The notes beneath the pieces were generated by a model. The model had not been told where the DNA came from. It worked only from the letters and a program-made list of their open reading frames with translations, and searched no databases. 64,000 nt of DNA from Punica granatum (lineage: Eukaryota; Streptophyta; Magnoliopsida; Myrtales; Lythraceae): positions 1,488,001 to 1,552,000 of the forward strand of contig NC_045129.1 in NCBI RefSeq assembly GCF_007655135.1. The letters are read 5' to 3'. The position numbers were made by a program, and so were the translations under genes. The stretch's first letter is position 1; every line of letters begins with the position of its first letter. Below are positions 35,123 through 47,500 of the stretch, one piece after another.

Positions 35123-35861
35123 CACCGCGTGAGAGTGAATAGTGCAAACTGAACGGATGCTGGAAGCACAAATAAGGTCAGCAAATAAAAAGATCCAAAG
35201 GTCCACTAGGGGGGAAAGCATCAAACTGCATGGAACATAACGGGGACCATACTAGGCTCGGACTAGCAGGATTGAACCGGTTAACGGAGATGTAACGAGC
35301 TCGTCTATGCCTTCGGAAAGGGAGCAAATATAGTATATGATCTACTTGTGTCGTCTCTTTTTGGCATTTTGAGGATCAATGAATGAGTCAATAGCTGGGC
35401 CAACAAGGGAACCCAGTTTTCCATTGAAACGAGAAAGTGAAGCCGCCGACCCCAGCAGTCCATTAATAAAACATTTTGTGTGCGTCAACGTGTAATGTAA
35501 GTCAGAAGTCCATGTGAATAGTCCTCAAGCACGTTAGGAATTCGTAGAAAAATTAATTCGAATTTATTGATGGTTTGATTCAATTGCGTATGGTCACAAC
35601 TAACCTAATTTCAGCCTAACTCTCTCTCTCTCTCAATCAAGACTCTGATTTCTTTGACTCCCCTTTTCCAAGCCATGCTCCTATTATTACGGACTTAATT
35701 AGATTTAGGTTCAGCTGGCTAAAGAAAATTACATTTAGATTCAGAAAATAAAGATTATGTCTAATATAAATCTGAATTCAGAATGACGAAGAAATTTACG
35801 GGGATGTGATAATTTATTCGCTTACTAGAATCTCCACGTAATTGGCAATTTGGCAAGTGTA

Positions 35862-36000
35862 TTTTTTTGTTGGTGTAAACTCCGATATCCAAAAGTCCAA
35901 TTGGATCCCGATTAATCCAATCGAGCTGGGTCGGCCCATTAATGGGTAAAGCTCTCCCGATGTAGATTTTATCTATTCACAAAATTCGAATCTTGTTTAA
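35862..36000 (-). mobile_element. SINE, family S2 copy 2
   Basis: Same orientation and module order as 13534-13690. Read on the minus strand, it has B-box-like AGATTCGAATTTT, then GGCCGACCCAGCTCGATTGG and TTGGACTTTTGGATATCGGA, ending GTTTACACCAAC and A7. It is non-coding. Confidence 0.55.
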
Positions 36001-36966
36001 GGAAAATAAGTGTCGAACCTCCTAAATCAACCCATGTAGAGTTTTAAGTCCTCCAAATCAACTATAGATCATTTGTCATTGAGTCCCACAAATCCCTGCT
36101 AATTAATCATCTCATGTAAACAGTTCAAGAAGATGCTGCACCGTACATCATGGACCTTGACAATTTAAATTGAAAAGAAATAAACACTAAAATAATCCTA
36201 AATCATCGATAAACTCAATGATAATTTAAACAATTTCATTCCAATCTGCGCACTTTTCCTACGGTACTTTTGCCCCCTAGATTACAGAAACCTCAACATA
36301 TCTTCCCTTTTCTTGGATCCCCTTTCTTATGGTAAAATTATGAAATTGATCTACTTAAAAGAAGATCTCAAATTTAATTACAAATATTTTCGATGAAATC
36401 AAGACTTGTTCTTATTTTAAATAGGAATAATTCCGTTTAAATAAATCTATCGAATTAAGATTTTAATAAGTCAATTCCAGATGCTTTAATAAAACGCAAA
36501 ATATACAATAAATAACAAGTTTTTTTTTTCTGCTGGGCAATAAATTAAAAATAAACAATTAGACATTTATTTATTTACTTCTTGAATTTGACTCGAGAAT
36601 TCTCTCATCCCAATTTTTATTGGGGTCCATACATTTTAGTAGGTGGTAGAGTTCAGTATTTTGGAATTGGCTTATATCTAAAATTTTCGGATTGATTTTC
36701 TATCAACCAACAAATAAAAAAACATTGGAAATAATTAAATATTGAAAAATTAAAGCAAAAGAAAATCTCTCATTGGACTTATACAACCAAATCGCACGCC
36801 ACACAAGTCAACAATCCCCGAATCCATTTAGAAAATTCAAACAGCTCATCGATTTCAATCCCCCTTCCATCCCAAACTCATTCTATATACTCCTCAGTCC
36901 CTTCCTCCAAACTCTGAAACCAGCCGGAAAGTCGACAAAGGTATTCGTTCCTCGGAGGCAGTCGAT
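36001..36966. other. intergenic and leader of the translocator gene
   Basis: AT-rich DNA without a gene up to about 36770. TTCTATATACTCC at about 36880 is a possible TATA box, and C-rich leader sequence leads to the ATG at 36967. Base composition changes sharply from AT-rich to GC-rich at the start of the coding region. Confidence 0.5.
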
Positions 36967-38001
36967 ATGGCCCTGTCCCCGGCGGTCGTGAAGAAGGTCC
37001 TCCTGTCCTATGCCTATGTGGCAATATGGATCTTTCTGTCGTTCAGCGTGATCGTGTACAACAAGTACATCCTCGACCGGAAGCTCTACGACTGGCCGTA
37101 TCCGATCTCCCTCACGATGATCCACATGGCCTTCTGCTCCTCCCTCGCATACCTCCTCATCAACGTCTTCAAGGTCGTCGAGCCAGTGTCAATGTCCCGG
37201 GAGCTCTACCTCAAGTCGGTCGTCCCCATCGGGGCGCTGTACTCCCTTAGCCTTTGGTTCTCCAACTCCGCCTATATCTACCTTTCCGTGTCGTTCATCC
37301 AGATGCTCAAGGCTCTTATGCCCGTGGCCGTGTACTCTATCGGGATTTTGTTCAAGAAGGATACTTTTCGGGCTAATGTGATGGCTAACATGGTCTCCAT
37401 CACGGTTGGAGTCGCGATTGCCGCCTATGGCGAGGCCAAGTTCGACCTTTTCGGGGTGCTCCTCCAGCTTGGGGCCGTGGCCTTCGAGGCCACCCGGCTC
37501 GTCCTGATCCAAATCCTGCTCACCTCTATGGGCATCAAACTTAATCCGATCACATCCCTCTACTATGTCGCCCCCTGCTGCCTAGTCTTCCTATCGATCC
37601 CGTGGGCAATTATGGAATTCCCCATCCTGAGGCAGACCTCGAGCTTCCACTTCGACTTCTTCATCTTCGGGACGAACGCGCTTTGCGCCTTCGCATTGAA
37701 CCTCGCGGTCTTCTTGCTTGTCGGGAAGACGTCCGCCCTCACGATGAATGTGGCGGGCGTAGTCAAAGACTGGCTTTTGATTGCTTTCTCGTGGTCAGTG
37801 ATTAAGGACACTGTGACCCCAATCAATCTGTTCGGGTACGGGATCGCGTTCTTGGGCGTGGCCTATTATAACCACGCTAAGCTGCAGGCTCTCAAGGCCT
37901 CGGAGGCGAACCAGCAAGCAAAGGGCCCCCAGCAAGACGATGAGGAGGTCGGGAAGCTCTTGGAGGTGAAAGACAGTGAGAAGAGCCAATCGCAGGGTTG
38001 A
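36967..38001 (+). CDS. sugar-phosphate/phosphate translocator-type transporter (TPT/NST family), intronless
   Basis: A single open frame of 344 residues. Hydrophobic segments suggest about ten membrane helices, as in the triose-phosphate/nucleotide-sugar translocator (DMT) superfamily. Conserved stretches include [95 protein letters not shown] and [15 protein letters not shown]. The tail is hydrophilic and acidic. It matches the Arabidopsis At2g25520/At4g32390/At5g25400/At5g11230 probable translocator group. These lack a plastid transit peptide and are expected in endomembranes. The substrate is not known from sequence. The coding region is distinctly GC-rich against its AT-rich surroundings. 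MALSPAVV is chosen as start because no upstream in-frame Met fits the family. Confidence 0.93.
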   Translation: MALSPAVVKKVLLSYAYVAIWIFLSFSVIVYNKYILDRKLYDWPYPISLTMIHMAFCSSLAYLLINVFKVVEPVSMSRELYLKSVVPIGALYSLSLWFSNSAYIYLSVSFIQMLKALMPVAVYSIGILFKKDTFRANVMANMVSITVGVAIAAYGEAKFDLFGVLLQLGAVAFEATRLVLIQILLTSMGIKLNPITSLYYVAPCCLVFLSIPWAIMEFPILRQTSSFHFDFFIFGTNALCAFALNLAVFLLVGKTSALTMNVAGVVKDWLLIAFSWSVIKDTVTPINLFGYGIAFLGVAYYNHAKLQALKASEANQQAKGPQQDDEEVGKLLEVKDSEKSQSQG

Positions 38002-38680
38002 TCTCGCCAAACTTATCGGTATGAAAAAGCTAGAAGTAATGATAAATCACCCTGCATAAATCGTATGAATTAGTCCTTCCGGACACTGTACTTGTTGCAA
38101 CGCAATGAAATGACTAGCTTCTCTGTTCTGTTATACGAGTACCACGAACGCATAGTCCAAAATCCGATGTAGTTTCGTGAAGTTTTATCGTCGATAGTTA
38201 GGATACTGTCGCACTTTTATCGGTATAACTTAAAAGTGAACCTTTGGAACTAAGAATCGAGACAATAATCTGTCATATTCTGCCTCAAAACAAGATGTTC
38301 TTCATTGGTTGTGCAAAGCTTGGGGGCAGACATAGGGTCTCTAATTTGCATATGTAATACTCTTAGTCGTATATCGAGATTTTTACGTAACTGCAGATTA
38401 TATTGCAGGTTCTTAATGTGATGATCGAAACACCAAAGTTGTTCTGGATCTTTCAGCAGATAGCAAACTGCAAGAGACCAGATTCTGCTGAAGCAATCCA
38501 TTGGAGAGTCAACAAGGCAAGAACCGGAAGAAATTGACCTGCCTCTCCTGTTTCTTTCTTTTTTTCTTTCTCTATTTAGTTGTTATTTAAGTGGCTGTCG
38601 TGTCGTGATCTCTTTTAGTCATTCAAGAGAAACACTGCCAAGATTAGGAATTATATTATTATGTTAGGATTAGGACTGCT

Positions 38681-38711
<31 letters not shown>

Positions 38712-39719
38712 CATATTTTATATTATACAGAAAATGTGCACGATGTGCACACTCTTTGGCCCTCAAGGATTGCTGAATTTTCAGTAGTTGGAGCAATGTC
38801 CCTGTCTTCAGAGCACTAAATGGCACACGTATGGCAATACTCAAATGTTCAATCATGGAAATGAAGTTGTTGACACGACTCAATTTTGTTGTGGGTTTTC
38901 CACCTAAAAAAGAAAAGTTGTAGGTGTAACCACTATATTATATTTTTAACATTTATGCGTAAAATTTTTTTTCTTATAAGATCTTCCTATCAATAACGTT
39001 ATACGGAGATGCCTTTTTCGGTTGAAAGAGATACCAAAGGGAGGTTTCATGTTCCATTTATAATGAAATGGAATCGTGGGTGAGTTGGTGCCAACGATGA
39101 ACGATGGCCATATACTCCTACTCCTAGCTGACGAGGAAGAGGTTGAGATTGGCTCTGAATGCGCCAAGCTCAAGTGCCGGGAATCGAGCCTGGAACACGG
39201 ACACTCCGGAGAAAAGGCATAGAGGCATGCTAAATAGATTGTCCGACCTCGCCATTAACCCAAGATGTTCAGGATTCGAGATGTATCAGATAATATCTAT
39301 TGTGATATTTTCTAGATTTATTAGGAGATTCTCGAGGGGAGAGAAAGAGAGACTGTTTTTTCACTTAAGTCGGCATTTGGGCCTTGATTAGGTGACGAGG
39401 TCATATGCAATGATGGGCCTGCTCAGTGAGCCACCACGGCGGACTCCATCAATAGGGTCTCTAAGGCCTCACGGGTGTCGATTGCGGTGAAGATGGGCCT
39501 AAAGTGAAAGGCCATCTTCGTGACGGCTGGCCCGAATTTTTCCGACCACCGACCGAATGGAGTGCCACCCATGCGGGCCAGGTTGGTGGGCTTGGCAAGT
39601 TTCATATGAGTGGCCCACCGACCCGGCGGGTCCAATGCCGGGCAGTTGACGGGGCAGGACTGAGGATACTGAACGGGAACTTTACTCTAGTTCTTGATCA
39701 CTTTTCTTTTCTAATTTGA
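38002..39719. other. intergenic; translocator 3' UTR and unrecognised GC-rich patch
   Basis: The 3' UTR of the translocator gene is expected in the first few hundred bases. A (TA)n tract lies at about 38679-38711. GC-richer DNA at about 39420-39665 is open on the minus strand (MDPPGRWATHMKLAKPTNLA) but unrecognised. Part of it (CCGACCGAATGGAGTGCC, GGGTCCAATGCCGGG) resembles the DNA upstream of NUP205 at about 42935-42990. Confidence 0.5.
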
Positions 39720-39852
39720 CGTCGCATTCCTGAGTAAACGGTGTGTCCTAAGCTGCTCTTCTCGGCCATCGAATTTGCTCTTATCAGCCCTACCACGCAG
39801 GCTCCAGCTCAGCATGTCGAGCTGATTCATGCCCTCCGGAAGTCCCGATTGT
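39720..39852 (+). pseudogene. pseudo-copy of NUP205 exon 1
   Basis: The stretch reads like 43220-43355. Shared blocks are CGCATTCC, CCTAAGC, TTCTCGGC, CTCCAGCTCAGC, GTCGAGCTGATTCA and GCCCTCCGGAAGTCCCG. The start codon is changed to ACG (39738-39740), a base is lost in the CTTCTC run, and homology stops before the exon's donor. Upstream promoter similarity suggests a local DNA duplication, not a retrocopy. It lies 3.5 kb upstream of the real gene in the same orientation. Confidence 0.72.
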
Positions 39853-40142
39853 GAGTCCTTGAACTTTGAAGGATTAAGAAATGAAACTTGAATGACGAAG
39901 AGAAGTTTTATTATTGATGACTGGATTGATCATAAGAACGGGTATATACAAGCCATTCCCATAATATACGGAATAGCGCCCTCCGAGTCTCTGACACCTT
40001 GCTACCATTCGATGAAACTCAGCGAGGACATCTCTGCAAGCGAACGCCCTCGGCCTCGTCGTGTAGACTGCAGAGCTAGCCCCCTCTTGCACCCACAGCT
40101 ACTGGCTATAGAAGCAAGGATTCAAAACAGTCGAAATGTAAC

Positions 40143-40460
40143 CACTACGAGAATTATGCCAATCCCGAAGAAGAAAAGTCCATCGAAAAATTCTTCCTCG
40201 AAAACTTTTTTTTTGAGAAAATTTCCATCAAGAATCCCTTGGTGAAAGGCCTTTGGTATTTCATAGGCAACAAACATTCTGATGGAAACTCCGTCGAGAA
40301 CTCCAAGGGATTTCCAAAAGACTTTCCTTCAGAAATTTCCAAGGATTCTTCCCGAGGGAATTTCCCTCGGAACTCCGTCGGACGGAATCTCCTTCAAAAA
40401 TTTTCCTCGAAAATTTCCAAAGCCTTATGATAAAAAACCGTCGAAAATTCGAGATGTTTC
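40143..40460 (+). mobile_element. CACTA (En/Spm) transposon terminus
   Basis: CACTACGAGAA at 40143-40153 matches the CACTA terminal inverted repeat. The next 300 bp are packed with short direct and inverted repeats of the type TTTCC(G/T)(T/C)(C/G)GGAA and TCGAAAATTTTC, including CCGTCGGACGGA and CCTCGAAAATTTCC. Such a subterminal repeat array is typical of CACTA elements. No matching right end or transposase is seen, so this is a fragment. Confidence 0.65.
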
Positions 40461-41918
40461 ACTTAGAAAGCCGCCGCTTTCCCCCCTTTTTTTAAAGTAA
40501 AACTAAAATTCATAAAAAAATCTGATTTTGAAATTCTATTTAACTACAAATTAGAGTATGACGAATTCAAAATCCATATAATCTAATAAGTACTGCCGAC
40601 AAAAGATGCCATACATACGATTCATAACTAAAAACATGCGTGGGGAAATCTAAGCATCGTTACCTAGATAATCATCCTGCGCTTGCTGTTATGCCCGCCA
40701 TTCCCTTCCAGGTGCTCATAATCTCCTTCGTCTTCAGTCTGATAAGAATTCACCAGAAATGCTGCTTAGTGTTTAAACATCACAAACATTACAGATTATA
40801 CGATAATAAAATACCCAAAAAAAAAAAAGAAAAAAGAAAAGAGGGTTGAGTCTTCAGTGATAACTATGCAGAGTAAGCGAATTCAAAATCAAAGGGCTGA
40901 ATGGAGTTCTACAGCAGTCTTGCTGGTCTTCTTATGTTATCTTTCAACTTACAATCAAAAACTATAACATCGTTCCCGAAAGCAGTCCAGAGAGCACCCT
41001 GCTCAGTCAACAAATTATCTTATCCTGCAATGATATATTGAAAATACAAGGATAAGAAGGGAGTTATAGAGATACGTATGTTGCACGATGTATTTTTACA
41101 AACTGCACATATTAAATTTTCACAGCATCAGTAGCGAATAAAAAAATTCCAGGATAATAGAGGTGCGCTTGACGTGAAATAACTCCAATTGATGCAGCTG
41201 ATTCAAAGTTCACGGGATTCTAGAACTTCTATTCGGTCACACTAGTTAGATGCTACCTGCTACATCCAGCCACGAGGATAAACAAAAGGATCTGAGCTCT
41301 GGGTTGAGATATAACATATGTTTAAAACTCCAGAAAAGCTAGGCATTGGAGAATCCAAGACCCAATTGCAGCAGCAGCTATCAAACAGAGCAAGAAAATT
41401 TTGGGCCCTGAAAGTTCGAAAGTCATGAAAGATATTCATTTCCAACAATCTGAATTATCAATGGACTACACATGACTAAGATCATAGGATCGCAATGACA
41501 CGATCCAATTACCCAAAACCTTTTGCAACCAAATCTAGCCTTTTCAATTTGATCATTACGATGCTAAAGCTTGCGGACGAAAGAGAAAAAAGGTGATTGT
41601 TCCTGAAGCATACTATTGCACAAGTAATGAAAATTACATTAATTTCAAGCAGACCTTACCACCCGTTAAAAGGTGAAGGCTTCTCACGGGCATTATAACG
41701 AACAGTTACACGCAAACATTTTGAATTGAACCGACATACATAAAAGAAGAATATGCCATTTACTTTACGATTGAGGAGTCCTCTCAACGAACCTAGTGGC
41801 GGATCACTCTTTCACTCCATTCGTTAAAATTGCAGCAGAAAGCTACAGTTATTGCTTCACCAAGCAATAGAGAAAAGACAGGAGGCATCTTACCGTAGAA
41901 AAAAAAACAGTAACTAAA
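40461..41918. other. intergenic, no supported gene
   Basis: AT-rich sequence with only short frames. A minus-strand stretch near 40670-40745 (TEDEGDYEHLEGNGGHNSKR) looks exon-like, but no partner exon or product can be assigned. Nothing else is supported. Confidence 0.45.
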
Positions 41919-42150
41919 GGCTTATTTGGTTTGCAAATGTGATTTTTAAATCACAACTTTAATATAATTTTACCCACAACAAAACAAAATAACTTATACA
42001 AAGTCAAAGAGTGACCCCATTTATATCACTTTTTTTTTTCATAACAAAATAAAATAACTCATATAAAGTTAATGAGTGTGCTCCATTTATATCACTCTTT
42101 TTCAAAATTAAAATCTAATTTTAAAATCTAATTTTGAAATCAAACGCAAC
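41919..42150. mobile_element. MITE, family M1 copy 2
   Basis: Inverse-orientation relative of 10546-10774. It begins GGCTTATTTGGTTTGCAAAT and ends in the complement of GTTGCGTTTGATTTCAAAAT, and carries two TATATCACTCTTT / CCCATTTATATCAC modules plus AACAAAATAAAATAACT. Length is 232 bp. Target duplications have decayed (AAA against ATA). Confidence 0.65.
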
Positions 42151-42683
42151 ATAAATATCAGAGCCATTAGGGAGAAGAGTTGGAATCAGAGTGGGAACTG
42201 CGGTCTGCTCATCACTGCGGGGCCGGAGAGTAGCGGCCGGAGGAAGCCGCAACTTTGTTTCTGTATAGTACATAAGGAAGCAAAAAAGACAAAAAACAAA
42301 CCCTTTAATTACGACAATGAGATAAATAAAACAGTACAAAGAAACCATAGAGCGATTTTGTGTTATTCTGGAAAAATAGAGAAACCATAAATAAAAAAAA
42401 TAATTTTTTTTTGGGTTTTATTCAGGCTAACTAATTACCAAATTATAGACAGAAATGTGGACGATGTTCTCATTCTCGACATGACTTAACTATACAAAAG
42501 TACGGCTTAAGCTGAGTTGAGATGGCCTACTCGACTCGCTCGTCTACAAGGCCAGCTCGACTATAGCATGTCGATCAATATTAGCCTACTTCATCGGGAA
42601 TCAGCCCTCCGTTAAGCATTCTATTATATTAAAGAGTTCACAGCATGAATCCCGTGATCGTGAGTGTATCAACAGTCCTAGTA

Positions 42684-42977
42684 TTACGGAGCACTAGTAC
42701 ACAACACAAGGTCTCGTATGGGAAGTTTCTGGAGCAGCTCCATCGCCCTTGCGCCCTCTGTTTCTTCGGCAAACACAAGCTCTGTCAATCGGAGCCGACG
42801 GATAAGAATTGCTGCAGAGCTTCTATCCAGAACTGAAGTAGCTTGCTGGAAAATAGACCTCAGGGCTAGCCTCACTGTCTCAAAGGTAGACGGGTGAGAC
42901 CTCAAACTGAGAACAGCAGCTTTCAAAAAGAACGAACGAACCGGCCGAATGGAGAGCCTCCCAGCGGGCCGGTCCAA
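42684..42977 (-). other. unassigned minus-strand reading frame upstream of NUP205
   Basis: A GC-rich open frame (97 codons; MDRPAGRLSIRPVRSFFLKA, then LRSHPSTFETVRLALRSIF and AILIRRLRLTELVFAEE) divergent from NUP205, whose ATG is 265 bp away. I recognise no domain. It could be an exon of a divergent gene, a decayed fragment or chance in GC-rich promoter DNA. No function is proposed. Confidence 0.25.
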
Positions 42978-43097
42978 TGCCGGTCGACAAGCAAAGTTTG
43001 TTCATAACGAGCCGGGCCGGTTTGTTCGACGCGTCAGGGCTGATACCGCGAGAGGCGCCGGGGCGGCGGGGGGTTTAGTTTTGGTTTCACTTCCAGT

Positions 43098-43241
43098 CTT
43101 CTTCTTCTACTTCTTCTTCTTCTTCCTCCCTCTCTCCCCGTTCCAATTCTTTCCCGCCCTCGGAGCTGAGCTCAGACTGTGGTAGACCTCACAAGCTCTT
43201 CAAATCAAATCTTTCTGCTTCTACATCGCATTCCCGTCTAA
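43098..43241 (+). promoter_or_regulatory. CT-rich leader of NUP205
   Basis: A CTT/CTCT-rich pyrimidine tract (about 43098-43135) is followed by leader sequence up to the ATG at 43242. GC-rich DNA (43010-43080) precedes it. There is no clear TATA box, as is common for housekeeping genes. Confidence 0.45.
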
Positions 43242-44518
43242 ATGGTGACCCCTAAGCAGCTTCTCTCGGCTATCGAGTCCGCCCTCCTTGGCCCTTTACC
43301 GCCGGCTCCAGCTCAGCGGGTCGAGCTGATTCACGCCCTCCGGAAGTCCCGGTCATCGTTTCAGAATCTGCTCTCTTACCCAGTAATGCCCTTTTCTTTT
43401 CCCCTAGTTTCATTGCCCCACTACAGTTTGGATTGCTCTCAGGTGTCAAATAGTTAGCTGAAGATATAAATCTCCCCCCCCTTGAGATAGTATTTAATCA
43501 GTATAACCTGTGGGAAATAGCTCATTCTTAATGTTGAGGTCTATTTTTCGGAATGGTTGGTTTAGCATTGTTGATGCTTGTGGAATGCGGTAAAAGGACT
43601 GTTGTTAAGTAAAGTGGTTATTCTTAAATTCCTGTGTTGCTCTGATCAGTGCTTGTCACCTCAAATTTCAATTGCGATGTCTCATTGGTATAATATGAAC
43701 TTTTCATAATATTTTAAGGGCAATTCTTAAGTTATAGAGTCTTCTATAACTTCACTTTGAAGTCGGTGTACCATAAGATTATGCGGTATTTCACCTATTC
43801 AGGCTCTTATATTTGGGTACTCTGCCACTTCTCTGGAATTAGTAATTTTAGATCATGAATGCTTTTAGTTATATGCAACATATGTGAGATGAGATATATG
43901 TTATGTGACATGTTGCTTTCGTTGGCATGTCAACCTTTGGCTTTCAAGCCTCCAAAGCCATCGGATCGAGCGCAGGTTCAGGGAAAGGAAGTCAGGCTTC
44001 CAGATTCACCACCAATCTCACTCGATGATCAGGATGTTCAAATTGTAAGCTACCATTGCTTCTACAAACTTCCTCTATGAATTCTTATTTGGCTTGTTTT
44101 GCTTTCCACTTGGTTTGTTGGGTAGAAAATATAATGGAGGAGAACTGGTGCAGCTGTGAAAGTTGGTGAGTCTCTTTAGGAAAGCTGAACTTAATTAATA
44201 TAAGATATTCTGCAAAGTTGAAAGTATTGTTGTCTTGGAACAGTCATGGGCGTTTTTGACTTCAAATGAACTAACAAAATACTAGTCATGTTGCTACATG
44301 ATGACCGAGTCTTGTTTAATTTAATTTCAACCTTTTTGTGGACCTCGTGGTTCTAACTTTTTGGTTTAGAAGTATACAAATAGATCTCTGCATCTTTCCA
44401 CTTCCATATAAGTGGGGATTTTCAAGACCGTTCAGTGCTTCCTATGCAGTAAACTAGTTGTAAAAGATTCATATATATATATATACATATACATATACAC
44501 ATATATATACACATATAC

Positions 44519-44567
<49 letters not shown>

Positions 44568-47500
44568 CAGTTTTTTTGATATTTCACATTTGGGATTTTT
44601 GACTTTTCCTATTTTCCTTTATAGAGGCTGGCCTTTTTCTTTCGTTACCATGATTATTAATTTAAGGTTTTATTGGTGATGAATGACGCAGGCTCTGAAA
44701 TTGAGCGATGACCTCCACCTTAATGAAATAGATTCTGTTCATTTACTGGTTTCCGCCAATCAAGAGGTAAGCATTGTTGAGGGGATTTTAGACAAATCTT
44801 TTAATGCACTTTCTCTATCTTTAATTTCAGATTATTTTTCCCATGTAACTCTAATTTGGTTTTTCCTTATGCACTGATGCTGTTTTTCCATTTTCTTTTT
44901 TGTCCTTTTTGTGCTCACCTCTCTGTATCTCAATCATAGTGGGGCATAATGGGAAGAGAGCCATTAGAGATACTTCGACTTGCTGCTGGACTCTGGTACA
45001 CAGAGAGAAGAGATCTGATAACTGCACTTTATACTCTTCTAAGGGTAGCCTCTGGTTTCTTTACTCATTTTACTTTGACTAACTCCAGAAGTTCTTTTAT
45101 TCCCCTGCGATGTGATTAACTCGTAGTCCTTCCTCGCAGGCTGTTGTTCTCGATCAAGCAGTGGAAGCTGATAATGTGCTTGACATACAAAAGTACCTGG
45201 AAGATCTAATAGGTGCTGGTTTGAGACAGCGTTTGATCTTGTTAATTAAGGTTCGAGTGAGAACTCTGTCTTTAGCTCAAGCTTTATCACTGTCTTTCAG
45301 GCTTTCCATGACCAAGTTTACTTCTCCTTGATATTAGGAACTTGCTCGAGAAGAACCTGCTGGTTTGGGTGGGCCACAGTGTGAACCTTACATTTTAGAT
45401 TCTAGAGGGACACTTGTTGAGCGAAGAGCTGTTGTTTGCAGGGAAAGACTCATCCTTGGACACTGTCTTGTCCTCTCTATTCTTGTTGTGCGCCCAAGTA
45501 AGATAGAATGCAGCTCAGTAGATATAGTCTATGAAAATCAAATTCTGCCATTACAGAGTAGGCATTTCTTACAGGTTCAAGGGAAGTTAAGGAAGTCTTT
45601 TCCCTTTTGAAAGATAGTGCTACTGAACTCAATGAGGACAATTCCACTACAAAGCAGCAGGTATACTGCAAATGTTAATAATATTTCTCTTCAGCACATT
45701 ATTATGTTGCATTTGGTACAAAGAACCGAAGACAAAATGGAATTAGTTTTTCCCCTTTTCTTGGGATACGTAGATGGAGCAGCATTGCTACATAAAACTG
45801 GTGATTTTATATGTTGTTTTATTCTGCTTCCTTCTTCTTGTAAGATATATGACTGTTTTTTCCTGATTGGATGATGTGTGATCGCTCTTTACTGCAGATT
45901 ACATATAGTCTTCTCTTCTCCCTCGTGATCAGTTTTATCTCAGATGCTTTGGGCGCGGTGCCAGATAAAGCGGCGGTCTTGACTCAAGATGTTTCCTTCA
46001 GAAATGAGTTTCAAGAAATGGTGAGACAAAATTTGGAAAATTTACTCTGAGAGGTCTAAAAGTGGTAATTAGAACTAATTGGTTTTTATGCTATATTAGG
46101 TGATAGCTTCTGGAAACGACCCAAATATTGAGGCTCTTGTTGACGGGGTGAGACTTGCTTGGACCGTGCACTTGATGTTAATTCAAGATTCTATTGCTCC
46201 AAGGGAGACAACTTCAAGTTCACCGGATGACTTGACTAAACTCCTTTCATGCTTAGAAGTGATCTCGTCAAACAATGTTTTTCGGTCTTTATTGGACAAA
46301 GTTTTGAGAACGGCAGCCTTCCAGGTGAGTTGGCACTATATACTTTTTTCCTCTTTCCAGAGCAGGTGCTTAGAAGTGCAGTTTTATGTTGCTCTGGAAA
46401 ATTTTTCTCAGCTATCTACTTTTTCATTTATTTCTTCTAAAGAAATGGGAAAAATATGTGGTAGATGCTATTCGAGAAGCCATTTATAAATCAATGCAAT
46501 GCATTTCTTCCTTTATTTCTGTCCTATTCAATAAGAGAAAAAAATATTAAAAAACTTGAAGATTTCCCCAGTTTACTAGAATCTCATGGACAAAGGTATC
46601 TTTTGACTGTGGAGAAGATTGGATAATTATTATTCGAGTCTCTCCATCTTCTTTGTCTGAAAAGAAAATTCTTGCAGAACGATGATGAGGATATGATCTA
46701 TATGTACAACGCTTACCTCCACAAGCTGATTACTTGCTTCTTGTCTCACCCACTTGCTAGAGACAAGGTCAGCTCAATTTTTCTAAATCTTTTATCACCT
46801 TTTCATTTACGCAAACCATTGTTTGTGGCTTAAGCTGGTTTCAATATCTTAATTCCTATTATCAGGTAAAAGAATCCAAAGATAAGGCAATGGCCATACT
46901 TACACCATACCGAGTTGCTGGATCACATGATTTGTTTCATGAAGGCAGTTCGAGTTCTCAACAGGCTGGTGAAACTGGCCCCATAATGTTTGTCTCTCTT
47001 TTGGAGTTCATGAGTGAGATATATCAGGTTTGTTTGATAATCCTTTATTAAGATGATTCCTGTGTTTTTGTTTTTTCTCCCTTGTTTATTTTTGAGGAAA
47101 TTCTCTTCATGGATCTTAACTTGGGCCCATGAACACCCCATGAGCCTATAAATCCAACAAATTTGGTTCTTTTCACGATATCCAATTCGGGTGGCTAGAT
47201 GGCACAAATGAGAGGTGGGACATTGGCTTGAAATAAGTTATTTAATTTTGCTCTGTAATAACGTCGTTGTATCTTTTTATTGCGTCAGAGAGAACCTGAG
47301 CTGTTATCTGGAAATGATGTCTTGTGGACATTCATCAATTTTGCTGGAGAGGATCACACAAATATTCAGACGCTTGTCGCTTTCCTAAAAATGTTGAGTA
47401 CCTTGGTATGCGAAGCAATTTTCTCTTCCTTTCTTGTAGAAAATATTGCATGTTTGTATGTTTATTCTAGTGTATTAGCTTTGCTGTTGCTTTAGAAGTT

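Noticed and set aside
36773..36991. 72-codon frame overlapping the translocator start
   Set aside because: Runs through the leader into the gene in another frame; low-complexity Pro/Ser translation.
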